From Peptococcaceae bacterium 1109 (GTDB lineage Bacteria > Bacillota > Limnochordia > Darwinibacteriales > Darwinibacteriaceae): a stretch of 64,000 nt of DNA. The translations under genes were made by a program, and so were the position numbers. The notes beneath the pieces were generated by a model. The model saw only the letters and a program-made list of their open reading frames with translations. It was not told the origin of the DNA and did not search any database. Below are positions 27,525 to 35,436 of this stretch, in pieces (position 1 is the stretch's first letter; the number at the start of each line of letters is the position of its first letter). The stretch spans positions 639,634 through 703,633 of the forward strand of contig LDJB01000001.1 of NCBI GenBank assembly GCA_001028815.1, read 5' to 3'.

Positions 27525-28103
27525 GTGCAGTCTCAAGATTACCTCGCGCAAATGGCCAATTTAATACGGAGGAATCCGAGCATCACAGTGCGAGAGATTG
27601 CCCGTGAACTACAGTTTGCTGATAATAAGTCAGTCTATTACTGGCTGGACAAGCATAACTTCCACGGCATTAATGATTTCAAGCGTATGGTGCTCTCAGA
27701 CAGGAGCCCCTTTACCGACGGCTTGGCGGTTAAGCAAGGCAGTGCTCAGCGCTATCTTGCGAGGGCACCGCTGTTTTCTTGGAATCCCAAAGAAAAAGAC
27801 CCCGTTGGGGAGTGGTGTTTCTTAGACGACCACCCCAATCCTCGGGGGCTCTATGCAGTACAAGTTGGGGACCAGAGCTTCAGTCCCTGGCTGATGCAAG
27901 GCGATGTGCTGATAATCCAGGGAACCTCAGGTGAAACGAGCTGCTGGGTTCTCTTGGCTGGGGCCGGCAAGTACCACCTCGGCTTGCGTATCAGCGATGG
28001 GAGCATCATCGACCCTCGCACGGGCCAAAGAGTGCCCCGCGACTGTGAAGCTGTGGGCGTAATCCTAAGGCAGGAACGGATTTTTTCCCATAGTCCTAAA
28101 TGA
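27525..28103 (+). CDS. HTH plus S24/LexA-like regulator of unknown function
   Basis: 192 residues from GTG 27525. Residues 5-55 look like a helix-turn-helix (ITVREIARELQFADNKSVYYWL). Residues 95-190 resemble the S24 fold: SFSPWLMQGDVLII aligns with the SMxPxxxxGD motif (candidate nucleophile Ser118), and Lys149 in GAGKYHLGL sits where the general-base Lys occurs; the end VGVILRQERIF fits the last strand. There is no obvious Ala-Gly cleavage site. It may be a sensor-type repressor instead of a self-cleaving one. Divergent from the sigma factor gene, convergent with rnc (8-base overlap). I do not recognise a named family. Confidence 0.8.
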   Translation: MQSQDYLAQMANLIRRNPSITVREIARELQFADNKSVYYWLDKHNFHGINDFKRMVLSDRSPFTDGLAVKQGSAQRYLARAPLFSWNPKEKDPVGEWCFLDDHPNPRGLYAVQVGDQSFSPWLMQGDVLIIQGTSGETSCWVLLAGAGKYHLGLRISDGSIIDPRTGQRVPRDCEAVGVILRQERIFSHSPK

Positions 28104-28764
28104 GATCGAGATTGGCCAATGCTGCTCGTGCTGCTGCTTGAGCAGCTTCTTTTTTGCTCCTGCCGAAGCCCCGGCCTAGGAGCTCGTCCTCAAACCACAC
28201 CTCCACAGTGAACTGCTTGTTGTGGGGCGGCCCCTCTTCCCCAGCAAGGGTGTAGGTGGGGGTTTTTTGTGTGCGCTGTTGGAAGTGCTCCTGCAGGGTG
28301 GTTTTCGCATCGATAATAGGCAGCTGGTCTTGATCCCATTCGGGAAGGTGGCTCAAGATGACGGGCTGAGCCGCCTCCAATCCACCATCTAGGAAAATTG
28401 CGCCGTAAACAGCTTCCACAACGTCGCAGAGGACAGAATCCCGCTGGCGCACCCCAGTGAGTTCTTCACCTTTACCCACTTTGAGAAAAGTGTCCAGCTT
28501 CAGGCGCCTCCCGAGATCTGCAAGGGTGGGCTGGCTCACTAGGAGTGCCCTGATCTTCGCAAGTTGGCCTTCAGGCAGGTGGGGGAACTTCTTGTAGAGG
28601 TGGGTGCTCACTACAAGCTGCAGCACGGCATCTCCCAAGAACTCCAGGCGCTCGTTATTGGGGCTGCCCGTTGAGGGCGCATGGGAACGGTGGGTCAAGG
28701 CTTGCTCAAGGAGTTCCATCCGCTGGAACTTGTAACCCAGGGCGTTCTCTAGTGGCTCGTACAT
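28096..28764 (-). CDS. rnc: Ribonuclease III
   Basis: Start at ATG 28764 (MYEPLENALGYKF) with GGGAGGG 6 bases upstream; 222 residues. Catalytic motif NERLEFLGDAVLQLVV, second acidic cluster in DVVEAVYGAIFLDGG, and a C-terminal double-stranded RNA-binding domain (TLQEHFQQRTQKTPTYTL, FGRSKKEAAQAAARAAL). Processes rRNA precursors and structured mRNAs. Starts 2 bases after the fabF stop; the rnc-smc pairing of Bacillus is interrupted here by two inserted regulators. Confidence 0.97.
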   Translation of the reverse strand: MYEPLENALGYKFQRMELLEQALTHRSHAPSTGSPNNERLEFLGDAVLQLVVSTHLYKKFPHLPEGQLAKIRALLVSQPTLADLGRRLKLDTFLKVGKGEELTGVRQRDSVLCDVVEAVYGAIFLDGGLEAAQPVILSHLPEWDQDQLPIIDAKTTLQEHFQQRTQKTPTYTLAGEEGPPHNKQFTVEVWFEDELLGRGFGRSKKEAAQAAARAALANLDLI

Positions 28765-28766
28765 CT

Positions 28767-30005
28767 CTAACCCTCCCACCTTTTCATGATTAGTACCCCA
28801 TTGTGCCCCCCAAACCCGAAGGAGTTGGACATTGCGTATCTAAGCTCCATGGGCCGGGCCGCATTGGGGACGTAGTCTAGATCACACTCTGGATCGGGGA
28901 ACTCATAGTTATACGTGCCAGGCACAATCTGGTTTTCCAAAGCCATGAGGCAGATCCCTGCCTCCACCGCGCCCGCGGCTCCCAACAGATGGCCTGTGAG
29001 CGATTTCGTTGAGCTTACAGCAACCGTTTCCGCATGTTCCTGGAACACTGCGCGGATGGCTTGCGATTCATACTTATCGTTATACAGAGTGGAAGTGCCA
29101 TGGGCATTGATGTATTGGATGTCTCCCGGGTCGATCCCCGCATCCTTCATCGCCTCACGCATGGCCCGTTGAGCCCCCTCCCCTCCAGGGGCAGGCTGAG
29201 TGATGTGATATGCATCAGAGGTGGCTCCATAGCCTACGATTTCGCCGTAGATATGGGCTCCTCTGGCCAGGGCATGGTCCAGGCTTTCCAGGACCAATAC
29301 GCCGGCCCCCTCGCCCATAACGAACCCGTCCCGCTCCCGGTCAAAAGGCCGGGAAGCCTTGTGCGGTGCGTCGTTCCGCGTAGATAGTGCCCGGGCCGAT
29401 ATAAAGCCGCTGACGCCCAGTGGGCTCAGAGCTGCTTCTGCTCCCCCAGCAAGCATCACATCGGCACCGCCTCTGGCCACAATGCGGAAGGCATCCCCAA
29501 CAGCGTGGGTACCGGTTGCACAAGCGGTGACGGTGCAGGAGTTCGGGCCTCTCGCTCCAGTTATGATTGCAATCATGCCGCTGGCAATATCAGGGATGAG
29601 CATAGGGACGAAGAATGGGCTTACGCGGTCAACGCCCTTTTCCATAAGGACTTTGGCCTGCTGTTCGAGGGTGCCGATCCCGCCGATGCCAGAGCCCACC
29701 AGAACCCCTACCCGATCTCGGTTGGAATCGTCAATCTCCAGCCCTGCATCTGTCAAACTCTCCTGAGCCGCAGCCACCGCGAGCTGGCAGAAGCGGTCCA
29801 TGCGCCGGGCCTCTCTTCTGTCCATGTACTTAGTGGGGTCGAAGTCTTTCACTTCGCACCCAATCTGAACTGGGAACTCACTGGCATCAAAGTGGGTGAT
29901 GGGTCCAGCTCCGGAAACCCCGGCCAGCACATTTTCCCACAGCTCCTGTTTATTCCCCAACGGGGTAACGGCGCCAATGCCTGTAACCACAACGCGCCTT
30001 GTCAC
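28767..30005 (-). CDS. fabF: Beta-ketoacyl-ACP synthase II (FabF)
   Basis: Start moved to GTG 30005 ([17 protein letters not shown]), 8 bases after AAGGGGG; 412 residues. Catalytic Cys in [13 protein letters not shown], His in [11 protein letters not shown] and His in [11 protein letters not shown] form the Cys-His-His triad of elongating condensing enzymes. It extends acyl-ACP chains by two carbons. The ribosome binding site lies in a potential hairpin, see the adjacent regulatory feature. Confidence 0.97.
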   Translation of the reverse strand: MTRRVVVTGIGAVTPLGNKQELWENVLAGVSGAGPITHFDASEFPVQIGCEVKDFDPTKYMDRREARRMDRFCQLAVAAAQESLTDAGLEIDDSNRDRVGVLVGSGIGGIGTLEQQAKVLMEKGVDRVSPFFVPMLIPDIASGMIAIITGARGPNSCTVTACATGTHAVGDAFRIVARGGADVMLAGGAEAALSPLGVSGFISARALSTRNDAPHKASRPFDRERDGFVMGEGAGVLVLESLDHALARGAHIYGEIVGYGATSDAYHITQPAPGGEGAQRAMREAMKDAGIDPGDIQYINAHGTSTLYNDKYESQAIRAVFQEHAETVAVSSTKSLTGHLLGAAGAVEAGICLMALENQIVPGTYNYEFPDPECDLDYVPNAARPMELRYAMSNSFGFGGHNGVLIMKRWEG

Positions 30006-30013
30006 TGTTTGTA

Positions 30014-30046
30014 CCCCCTTAATAAAGGGGGGCCGAAATCGGCCCC
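30014..30046 (-). promoter_or_regulatory. Two overlapping hairpins between acpP and fabF
   Basis: On the minus strand GGGGCCGA..TCGGCCCC forms one hairpin (30029-30046) and CCCCCTT-TATT-AAGGGGG forms a second (30014-30031). They share three bases, so they compete, and the second one contains the fabF ribosome binding site AAGGGGG. This could set the ratio of ACP to FabF or act as a switch. Function is inferred from pairing only. Confidence 0.5.
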
Positions 30047-30052
30047 ACCTCA

Positions 30053-30298
30053 TCAGCCTTGCTGATTGGCAATGTATTCTACTGCGTCGCGCACAGTAAC
30101 GATCTTCTCTGCATCCTCATCAGAAATCTTCAGGTCAAACTCCTCTTCGAGAGCCATCACCAGCTCCACCACGTCGAGGGAATCTGCGCCCAAATCTTCT
30201 ACAAATGAGGCGTCCTCAGTGATATCTTCGTGGCTGACGCCCAGTTGCTCAACAAGGATTTTCTGTACTTTTTCAAAGATTGCTTGATCCAGCTCCAT
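30053..30298 (-). CDS. acpP: Acyl carrier protein
   Basis: 81 residues, acidic. The phosphopantetheine attachment serine is in [29 protein letters not shown] precedes the ATG. Carries growing fatty acyl chains. Lies 28 bases after fabG. Confidence 0.97.
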   Translation of the reverse strand: MELDQAIFEKVQKILVEQLGVSHEDITEDASFVEDLGADSLDVVELVMALEEEFDLKISDEDAEKIVTVRDAVEYIANQQG

Positions 30299-30326
30299 TT
30301 GCAGGTCACCTCCTTTTCTGCTTATG

Positions 30327-31049
30327 CTATATCATTAGGCCGCCGTCACATCGAATGACCTGGCCTGTAATATACTGATTGTCCTCGGACACCAGGAAAC
30401 CCACCAACTTGGCTACATCCTCAGGCTTCCCTGTGCGCTGCAAGGGAATGTGCTGCAGCATCAGTTGGCGCTGTTCAGCGGTGAGGGCCCGGGTCATATC
30501 AGTATCGATATAGCCTGGTGCAACGGCATTTACTAAGATATTGCGGGATGCCACTTCTTTGGCGAGGCTCTTGGTGAGCCCGATGATCCCCGCTTTAGAG
30601 GCGGCGTAGTTGACTTGGCCTGCATTCCCGCTGATGCCCACCACAGATGCCACATTGACAATCTTACCACTGCGCTGTTTGAGCATTGGGCGGACCACCG
30701 CCCGGCAGACATTGAACACTCCAGTGAGGTTAGTGTTAAGTACGCTTTCCCAATCGTCATCAGTCATGCGCATGAGGAGTCCGTCCCGGGTTATGCCGGC
30801 GTTGTTCACCACCGCATCAATCCGTCCGTAATGCTCCAGCACCATTTTGACTGCCTGATCCACTTGGGAAGCATCCCCCACATCTGCTGGGAGAGCCAAA
30901 ACCCCTTGCGCTTTCCACTCCTCCAGAAGGTCGGCGTTCCTGCCTATTACGGCGAGCTGAAAGCCTTGGTTGAGGAGATGCTGGGCAGTGGCACGGCCGA
31001 TTCCCCTGGTGGCACCTGTGACCAGCCCAACTTTGCTTAGCATATTCAT
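30327..31049 (-). CDS. fabG: 3-oxoacyl-ACP reductase FabG
   Basis: Start at ATG 31049 ([18 protein letters not shown]), since the 25 extra residues in the track lack homology; 240 residues. Short-chain dehydrogenase with TGATRGIG cofactor motif, [14 protein letters not shown], catalytic Ser and YxxxK in [20 protein letters not shown], and [22 protein letters not shown]. Reduces the beta-keto group with NADPH. Confidence 0.96.
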   Translation of the reverse strand: MNMLSKVGLVTGATRGIGRATAQHLLNQGFQLAVIGRNADLLEEWKAQGVLALPADVGDASQVDQAVKMVLEHYGRIDAVVNNAGITRDGLLMRMTDDDWESVLNTNLTGVFNVCRAVVRPMLKQRSGKIVNVASVVGISGNAGQVNYAASKAGIIGLTKSLAKEVASRNILVNAVAPGYIDTDMTRALTAEQRQLMLQHIPLQRTGKPEDVAKLVGFLVSEDNQYITGQVIRCDGGLMI

Positions 31050-31053
31050 GCTA

Positions 31054-31935
31054 CTACATCCCTCCAGGTGAGGCAAGTGTAACTTTGAGCGTGCTAACCG
31101 TGCGCCTGGCCAATGGCCCCACAACTGGGCTGGGGCTTACTTCTATCAGAGAATCCACGCCGAGTTTGGCGAGGGCTTGGCAGTTCTCTGTAAAGCGTAC
31201 GGGCCTTGTGAGCTGGTCAACGAGTTCCGCCCTAATCTGTTCCCCGCTAGATAGGAGCTCGCTGGTATGGTTGCTCACCACAGGGACAGTAACGTCCTGA
31301 ATGCGGAGCTGGGCGACGTACCGGCCAAAGGCCTCTGCCGCTGGAGCCATGAGCTGTGAATGGAACGGCCCAGAAACCTTGAGGGGCACCACTCGCCGGG
31401 CTCCTCGCTCCTTTGCGAGACCAGCTACTACAGCTAAGCCCTCCTCCTTGCCGCTGACCACAATTTGGCCTGGGGCGTTGATGTTTGCCACCTGCACCCA
31501 GTGCTCTTCCTGTACTTGACTGCACAGGGATTCAAGCTCCTCTACCTCGAGGCCTAAGATGGCAAGCATACCTCCCCGCGGCTCAGCCATGCATTCGCTC
31601 CGCTTTGCCACGAGCTCTACGCCCTGGGCAAAGGTAAAGGCACCGGCCGCGGCCAAAGCTGTCACTTCACCTAGGCTGTGGCCCACGTATGCCGCGGGCT
31701 CTTCTCCAGCACAGCACAGCTGCCACAGGGCGAAGCAAGTCACAAACACCGCAGGCTGAGCGTACTGAGTTTGCTGCAGCTTGTCCTCTGGGCCTTCTGC
31801 CATGAGTCTTGCCAGATCAAAGCCAAGAATGTCACTTGCTTCAGCTACCCGTTCCCAGGCGGACGTCCCCCGGATAAGCCTATCCATGCCCACGGCCTGC
31901 ACACCCTGGCCGGGGAAAGCAATGGCTTTAGCCAT
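31054..31935 (-). CDS. fabD: Malonyl-CoA:ACP transacylase FabD
   Basis: Start at ATG 31935 (MAKAIAFPGQGVQAVGM), overlapping the fabH end by 8 bases; 293 residues. Active-site Ser in YVGHSLGEVTALAAAG, the Arg in KRSECM, and the His region GPFHSQLM. Loads malonyl groups on ACP. Confidence 0.96.
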   Translation of the reverse strand: MAKAIAFPGQGVQAVGMDRLIRGTSAWERVAEASDILGFDLARLMAEGPEDKLQQTQYAQPAVFVTCFALWQLCCAGEEPAAYVGHSLGEVTALAAAGAFTFAQGVELVAKRSECMAEPRGGMLAILGLEVEELESLCSQVQEEHWVQVANINAPGQIVVSGKEEGLAVVAGLAKERGARRVVPLKVSGPFHSQLMAPAAEAFGRYVAQLRIQDVTVPVVSNHTSELLSSGEQIRAELVDQLTRPVRFTENCQALAKLGVDSLIEVSPSPVVGPLARRTVSTLKVTLASPGGM

Positions 31936-32935
31936 GTGTTTCACCCCGTTCCCACCAGCGGAGGGCAACAGCTGCCCAGGTTAGCCCGGCGCCAAACCCG
32001 ACCGTGACTACATTTTGACCGTGGTGGAGCTCGCCGCTCCTCGCTAGTTCATCGAGGGCTATGGCGATGCTGGCCGCAGAGGTGTTCCCGTAGCGGTCAA
32101 CATTAACGAAGAAGCGCTCCAAGGGAACCTCAAGGCGCGCCGCGGCGGCTTGGATGATCCGTACATTTGCCTGATGGGGCACAAACCATGCCACATCATC
32201 TGGAGCAAGCTGAGCCTTTTCTAGGACGGCTCCCGCTGCCCTGTCCATGATGCGTACTGCGAACTTAAACACTTCATTACCGGCCATTTTGATAAAGTGC
32301 TCCCCTTGGCCCACTGAATCCACGGAGGCAGGCTTCAAAGAGCCTCCCGCAGGGAGCTTAAGCAGATCTCCACCACCGCCATCCGCGCCTAGCTCTGCAG
32401 CTAAGATGCCGTAGCCTTCTGGGACAGGCCCCAAAACTGCGGCGCCCGCACCATCGCCAAACAGTACGCAGGTGGATCGATCGGTGTAATCTGTGATTTT
32501 GCTCAGGACATCTACCCCTACAACCAAAACGTAGCGGTAAGCCTCTTGGGCGAGCTGCGCCCCCACTGCAAGAGCGTACGTAAATCCGCTGCAGCCTGCG
32601 GACAGGTCAAAGGCAGGGGCGTTTTTGATCCCCAGCTTGGCCTGGATCAGGCAGGCGGTTGAGGGGAACATCATATCTGGGGTGACAGTGGCACAGATGA
32701 TGAGCTCAATCTGGCTGGGCGTAAGCCCTGCCCTGGAGATGGCTCTCTCAGCAGCCCTCACCGCGAGATCGGATGCCGCATCCCCCTGCGCGGCAATGCG
32801 CCGCTCCTTGATCCCCGTGCGGGACACGATCCATTCGTCGGAGGTTTCCACCATCTGTTCCAGGTCCTTATTTGTCAATATCCTTTCCGGTGCATAAGCA
32901 CCGGTCCCCAGGATTCCTATGGCTTTCTTGGGCAC
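31928..32935 (-). CDS. fabH: Beta-ketoacyl-ACP synthase III (FabH)
   Basis: 335 residues from a GTG start. Catalytic Cys in LSAGCSGFTYALAVG, His in WFVPHQANVRIIQAA and Asn in NVDRYGNTSAASI. Starts the chain from acyl-CoA and malonyl-ACP; the substrate preference (straight or branched) is not evident. The gene lies between plsX and fabD, which is the clostridial and not the Bacillus arrangement. Confidence 0.96.
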   Translation of the reverse strand: MPKKAIGILGTGAYAPERILTNKDLEQMVETSDEWIVSRTGIKERRIAAQGDAASDLAVRAAERAISRAGLTPSQIELIICATVTPDMMFPSTACLIQAKLGIKNAPAFDLSAGCSGFTYALAVGAQLAQEAYRYVLVVGVDVLSKITDYTDRSTCVLFGDGAGAAVLGPVPEGYGILAAELGADGGGGDLLKLPAGGSLKPASVDSVGQGEHFIKMAGNEVFKFAVRIMDRAAGAVLEKAQLAPDDVAWFVPHQANVRIIQAAAARLEVPLERFFVNVDRYGNTSAASIAIALDELARSGELHHGQNVVTVGFGAGLTWAAVALRWWERGETHG

Positions 32936-32943
32936 TGCTTCAC

Positions 32944-33939
32944 CTACTTCGATTCCGCGGCCAACATTGCTTCAATGGTAGCCACTATGTTGTTTTCCGC
33001 GGCGTCCCGGGCCACTCGAATGGCATTGCGAATGGCTTTAGCATTCGAACTGCCATGAGATACAATTACAGGCCCTTTCACCCCCAAGAGGGGCGCTCCG
33101 CCGTACTCTGTATAGTCCATGCGTTTCTTAATCCGCCGCAGGCCAGGCTTGAGCATTAGAGCTCCCAGAGAGGCGGCCAGGTTGGCGGTAAACTCTTCTT
33201 TTAGCATGTCAAACAGGGCGCCTCCTAAGCCTTCTGCGAACTTGAGGACAACGTTTCCCACGAAGCCATCGCAGATCACCACATCGGCATGGCCTCGGGG
33301 GATATCCCTGCCTTCAATGTTCCCTATAAAGTTCAAAGGCCCACCTGTGAGCTGTTCATATACTTCCTTAACAAGAGCGTTGCCCTTGCCTGGCTCTTCG
33401 CCGATGTTCAAGAGCCCCACTTTGGGTTGATGGATCCCAAGGACATGTTCCGCATAGATAGCTGCCATATGTGCGAACTGCACTAGATGGCTGGGGCGGC
33501 AGTCCACATTCGCTCCCACATCGGCGATGAGGGACACCCCTTGGAGGGTTGGCATGAGCGAGGTGATGGCGGGCCGCTCAACACCTTTGATGCGCCCGAT
33601 GACAAACAGGGCTGCCGCGAGGGTTGCCCCTGTACTGCCTGCGCTCACCAAGGCGGAGGCCTGCCCTTCCTTGACCAGCCGAGCTGCGGCAACTAGGGAC
33701 GAGTCTTTCTTGCGGCGCACCGCTTCCACAGGCGACTCATGCATGCCGATGGCTTCAGGCGCATGTACTATCTCCAGGAGGCTTCCTCCCGGCCTGTCTC
33801 CAATGAGCTCCTTCAGCCGCCGTTCGTCGCCGGTGAGAACTGAGGCGATCCCGTGCAGTTCCGCTGCTTGCAGGGCACCTTCCACAATCTGCTCTGGAGC
33901 ATAATCCCCACCTAAGGTGTCAACCGCGATCTTGACCAT
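32944..33939 (-). CDS. plsX: Phosphate acyltransferase PlsX
   Basis: Start at ATG 33939 (MVKIAVDTLGGDYAPEQIV) with GGAGGAG upstream; 331 residues. Motifs typical of PlsX include GDYAP, VSAGSTGATLAAALFVIGRIKG and DVGANVDCRP. Makes acyl-phosphate from acyl-ACP for phospholipid synthesis. Overlaps the fapR stop by 20 bases. Confidence 0.97.
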   Translation of the reverse strand: MVKIAVDTLGGDYAPEQIVEGALQAAELHGIASVLTGDERRLKELIGDRPGGSLLEIVHAPEAIGMHESPVEAVRRKKDSSLVAAARLVKEGQASALVSAGSTGATLAAALFVIGRIKGVERPAITSLMPTLQGVSLIADVGANVDCRPSHLVQFAHMAAIYAEHVLGIHQPKVGLLNIGEEPGKGNALVKEVYEQLTGGPLNFIGNIEGRDIPRGHADVVICDGFVGNVVLKFAEGLGGALFDMLKEEFTANLAASLGALMLKPGLRRIKKRMDYTEYGGAPLLGVKGPVIVSHGSSNAKAIRNAIRVARDAAENNIVATIEAMLAAESK

Positions 33940-34507
33940 GCCGCGCTCCTCCTTTGCTCTCCACATCGACTACCGTATACTCACCACTAAATACCAGTTC
34001 ATCATCGACCTTGCTTTCCACGTGGATGAGATACTGGACACCTTCCACTTCTGCCACCTGTGCCTTGGCCACAACTCTCTGGCCGAGGTAGACTGGCTTG
34101 TGGTACCGCACAGCCGCACTCTTTGTGAGGGCCAGCTCGGAGTTGACCACGGCCACCGCCAGGGAGTTCCCTTGGGCAAAGAGGTAGTGGCCCCGGGCGA
34201 TCCCCGTTCGCTCAAAGACCATGCGAGGCGTGATGGCCAAGATGGAAATCCCCTGCTTACCCAGCTCGATGTCAATGGGGTCGCCGATGAGCTCTTCGCT
34301 TGAAAGGGCTTTCACATGGGAATATGTTTCCGCGGCGATGTTCCTGGCCCGCTCTCTGAGTTCAGGGATGTTCAAGGCCATGCGGTCCAACCGGATGGTG
34401 GCAACGCTTACCTCGAATTCCTCTGCCAGCTGAGCATCGGTGAGGAACGGGTCCTCCGCGAGCCGTTGCTTAAGTTGGTTTCTCCGCTCTTTTCGGTTCA
34501 GTGCCAT
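33920..34507 (-). CDS. fapR: Fatty acid and phospholipid biosynthesis regulator FapR
   Basis: Start at ATG 34507 (MALNRKERRNQLKQRL); 195 residues against 188 in B. subtilis. N-terminal HTH (DPFLTDAQLAEEFEVSVATIRLDRMALNIPELRER) and a C-terminal hot-dog fold that senses malonyl-CoA (FAQGNSLAVAVVNSELALTKSAAVRYHKPV). FapR represses the fab/pls genes until malonyl-CoA releases it. Its operator lies in its own promoter, so the operon is self-regulated. Confidence 0.96.
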   Translation of the reverse strand: MALNRKERRNQLKQRLAEDPFLTDAQLAEEFEVSVATIRLDRMALNIPELRERARNIAAETYSHVKALSSEELIGDPIDIELGKQGISILAITPRMVFERTGIARGHYLFAQGNSLAVAVVNSELALTKSAAVRYHKPVYLGQRVVAKAQVAEVEGVQYLIHVESKVDDELVFSGEYTVVDVESKGGARHGQDRG

Positions 34508-34537
34508 CGCTTGGGTTCTCCTTCTTTCACCCACATC

Positions 34538-34556
34538 ATATTACCAGGTCCTAATT
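34538..34556. promoter_or_regulatory. FapR operator
   Basis: On the minus strand AATTAGGACCTGGTAATAT matches the known FapR site (ATTAGTACCTG-TACTAAT type) with few changes and imperfect two-fold symmetry. It lies just downstream of the -10 box and about 30 bases before fapR, where bound FapR would block transcription. Confidence 0.8.
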
Positions 34557-34565
34557 CATATGCAC

Positions 34566-34594
34566 AGTATACCCCATCTGGGGCTTCCTGTAAA
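34566..34594 (-). promoter_or_regulatory. Sigma-A type promoter for fapR-plsX-fab operon
   Basis: TTTACA (34589-34594), 17-base spacer, TATACT (34566-34571). It starts at the U-tract of the rpmF terminator. Confidence 0.85.
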
Positions 34595-34622
34595 GAAAAA
34601 AAGATGTCCGGCGGACATCTTT
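34593..34622 (-). terminator. Rho-independent terminator after rpmF
   Basis: AAAGATGTCCG/CGGACATCTTT stem on the minus strand, followed by a run of Ts. It separates the DUF177-rpmF unit from the FapR operon. Confidence 0.9.
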
Positions 34623-34637
34623 ATGCTTAGAGAAGGA

Positions 34638-34820
34638 TTAATTGGCTTCCACTTGAAGGACCTCGCGTCCTCTGTACGTACCGCAGTTAGGACATGCGCG
34701 GTGCGGCAGTTTGGGCTCACGGCAGTGCGAGCAAACGTGGGTTGATACAGCAGACATCTTCCATTGAGCACGGCGCTTCCTAGTTCTTGCCTTCGAGTGT
34801 CTCCGCTTTGGTACTGCCAT
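34638..34820 (-). CDS. rpmF: 50S ribosomal protein L32
   Basis: Start at ATG 34820 (MAVPKRRHSKARTRKRRAQW); 60 residues. Zinc-binding cysteines are kept (CSHCREPKLPHRACPNCG), the C+ form of L32. It overlaps the 3' end of the DUF177 gene by 41 bases in another frame. Confidence 0.97.
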   Translation of the reverse strand: MAVPKRRHSKARTRKRRAQWKMSAVSTHVCSHCREPKLPHRACPNCGTYRGREVLQVEAN

Positions 34821-35376
34821 CGTCTTTCCCCCTCTCCTGTTTCTTCTCCTGTGTCTTAAATAAGTCCAACAATGGTGCAAATCGCAGATCGGTATCCAGC
34901 GCTTCGCAGCCGCACGCCTCAGTTGCCAGGGGCTTGCCGCATTGGGGGCAGAGTCCGGGGCAGTCTTCCGAGCAGAGGATCTTCATAGGGATAGCCAACA
35001 GCAGGGCTTCCCGGATCGGGCCGGTGAGGTCAATTTCGTCGCCCATCAAGACTGGGGCTTCATCTGGGAAGAAGTCATCTTCTTCTTCGAAAACGTCTTC
35101 CTCTTGGCCTGTGCCGTAAAACTCCTCTAGATCTCCCGCAAGCTTGCTGGGGAACTCCTGTAAACAGCGAGTACACTGGAACCGTACATCGCAAGCAACG
35201 GTGCCTTTAACCAGCAGTCCCTTGCCTGTATTACTCACAATCACATCCACCGCGATGGGCGACACAATTTCCACATCGACGGGGAGATCTACCTCCACAA
35301 CATCTCCTGGCAGTGCCTTGGCCCACTGCAAGGAAGCTCCTGGCTGCCCCTTAAGGGAGCCGATTTTGATTCGCAT
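34780..35376 (-). CDS. DUF177 family protein (YceD/YlbN-like, 23S rRNA accumulation)
   Basis: Start at ATG 35376 (MRIKIGSLKGQPGASLQW), right after GAGGTG; the track start is upstream of the promoter. 198 residues. Contains the family Cys motif FQCTRCLQEF, an acidic central segment, and a second cysteine cluster CSEDCPGLCPQCGKPL. YceD/DUF177 proteins are linked to large-subunit rRNA maturation and are nearly always next to rpmF, as here. Confidence 0.94.
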   Translation of the reverse strand: MRIKIGSLKGQPGASLQWAKALPGDVVEVDLPVDVEIVSPIAVDVIVSNTGKGLLVKGTVACDVRFQCTRCLQEFPSKLAGDLEEFYGTGQEEDVFEEEDDFFPDEAPVLMGDEIDLTGPIREALLLAIPMKILCSEDCPGLCPQCGKPLATEACGCEALDTDLRFAPLLDLFKTQEKKQERGKDDGSTKAETLEGKN

Positions 35377-35392
35377 CCTGTTCACCTCATAA

Positions 35393-35421
35393 ATTATACA
35401 AAGATTACCTTGGGGTGTCAA
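35393..35421 (-). promoter_or_regulatory. Consensus sigma-A promoter for DUF177-rpmF
   Basis: TTGACA (35416-35421), 17-base spacer, TATAAT (35393-35398): a full consensus match. The leader would be only about 10-15 bases. Confidence 0.93.
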
Positions 35422-35436
35422 GCATAACTCCTTCAC

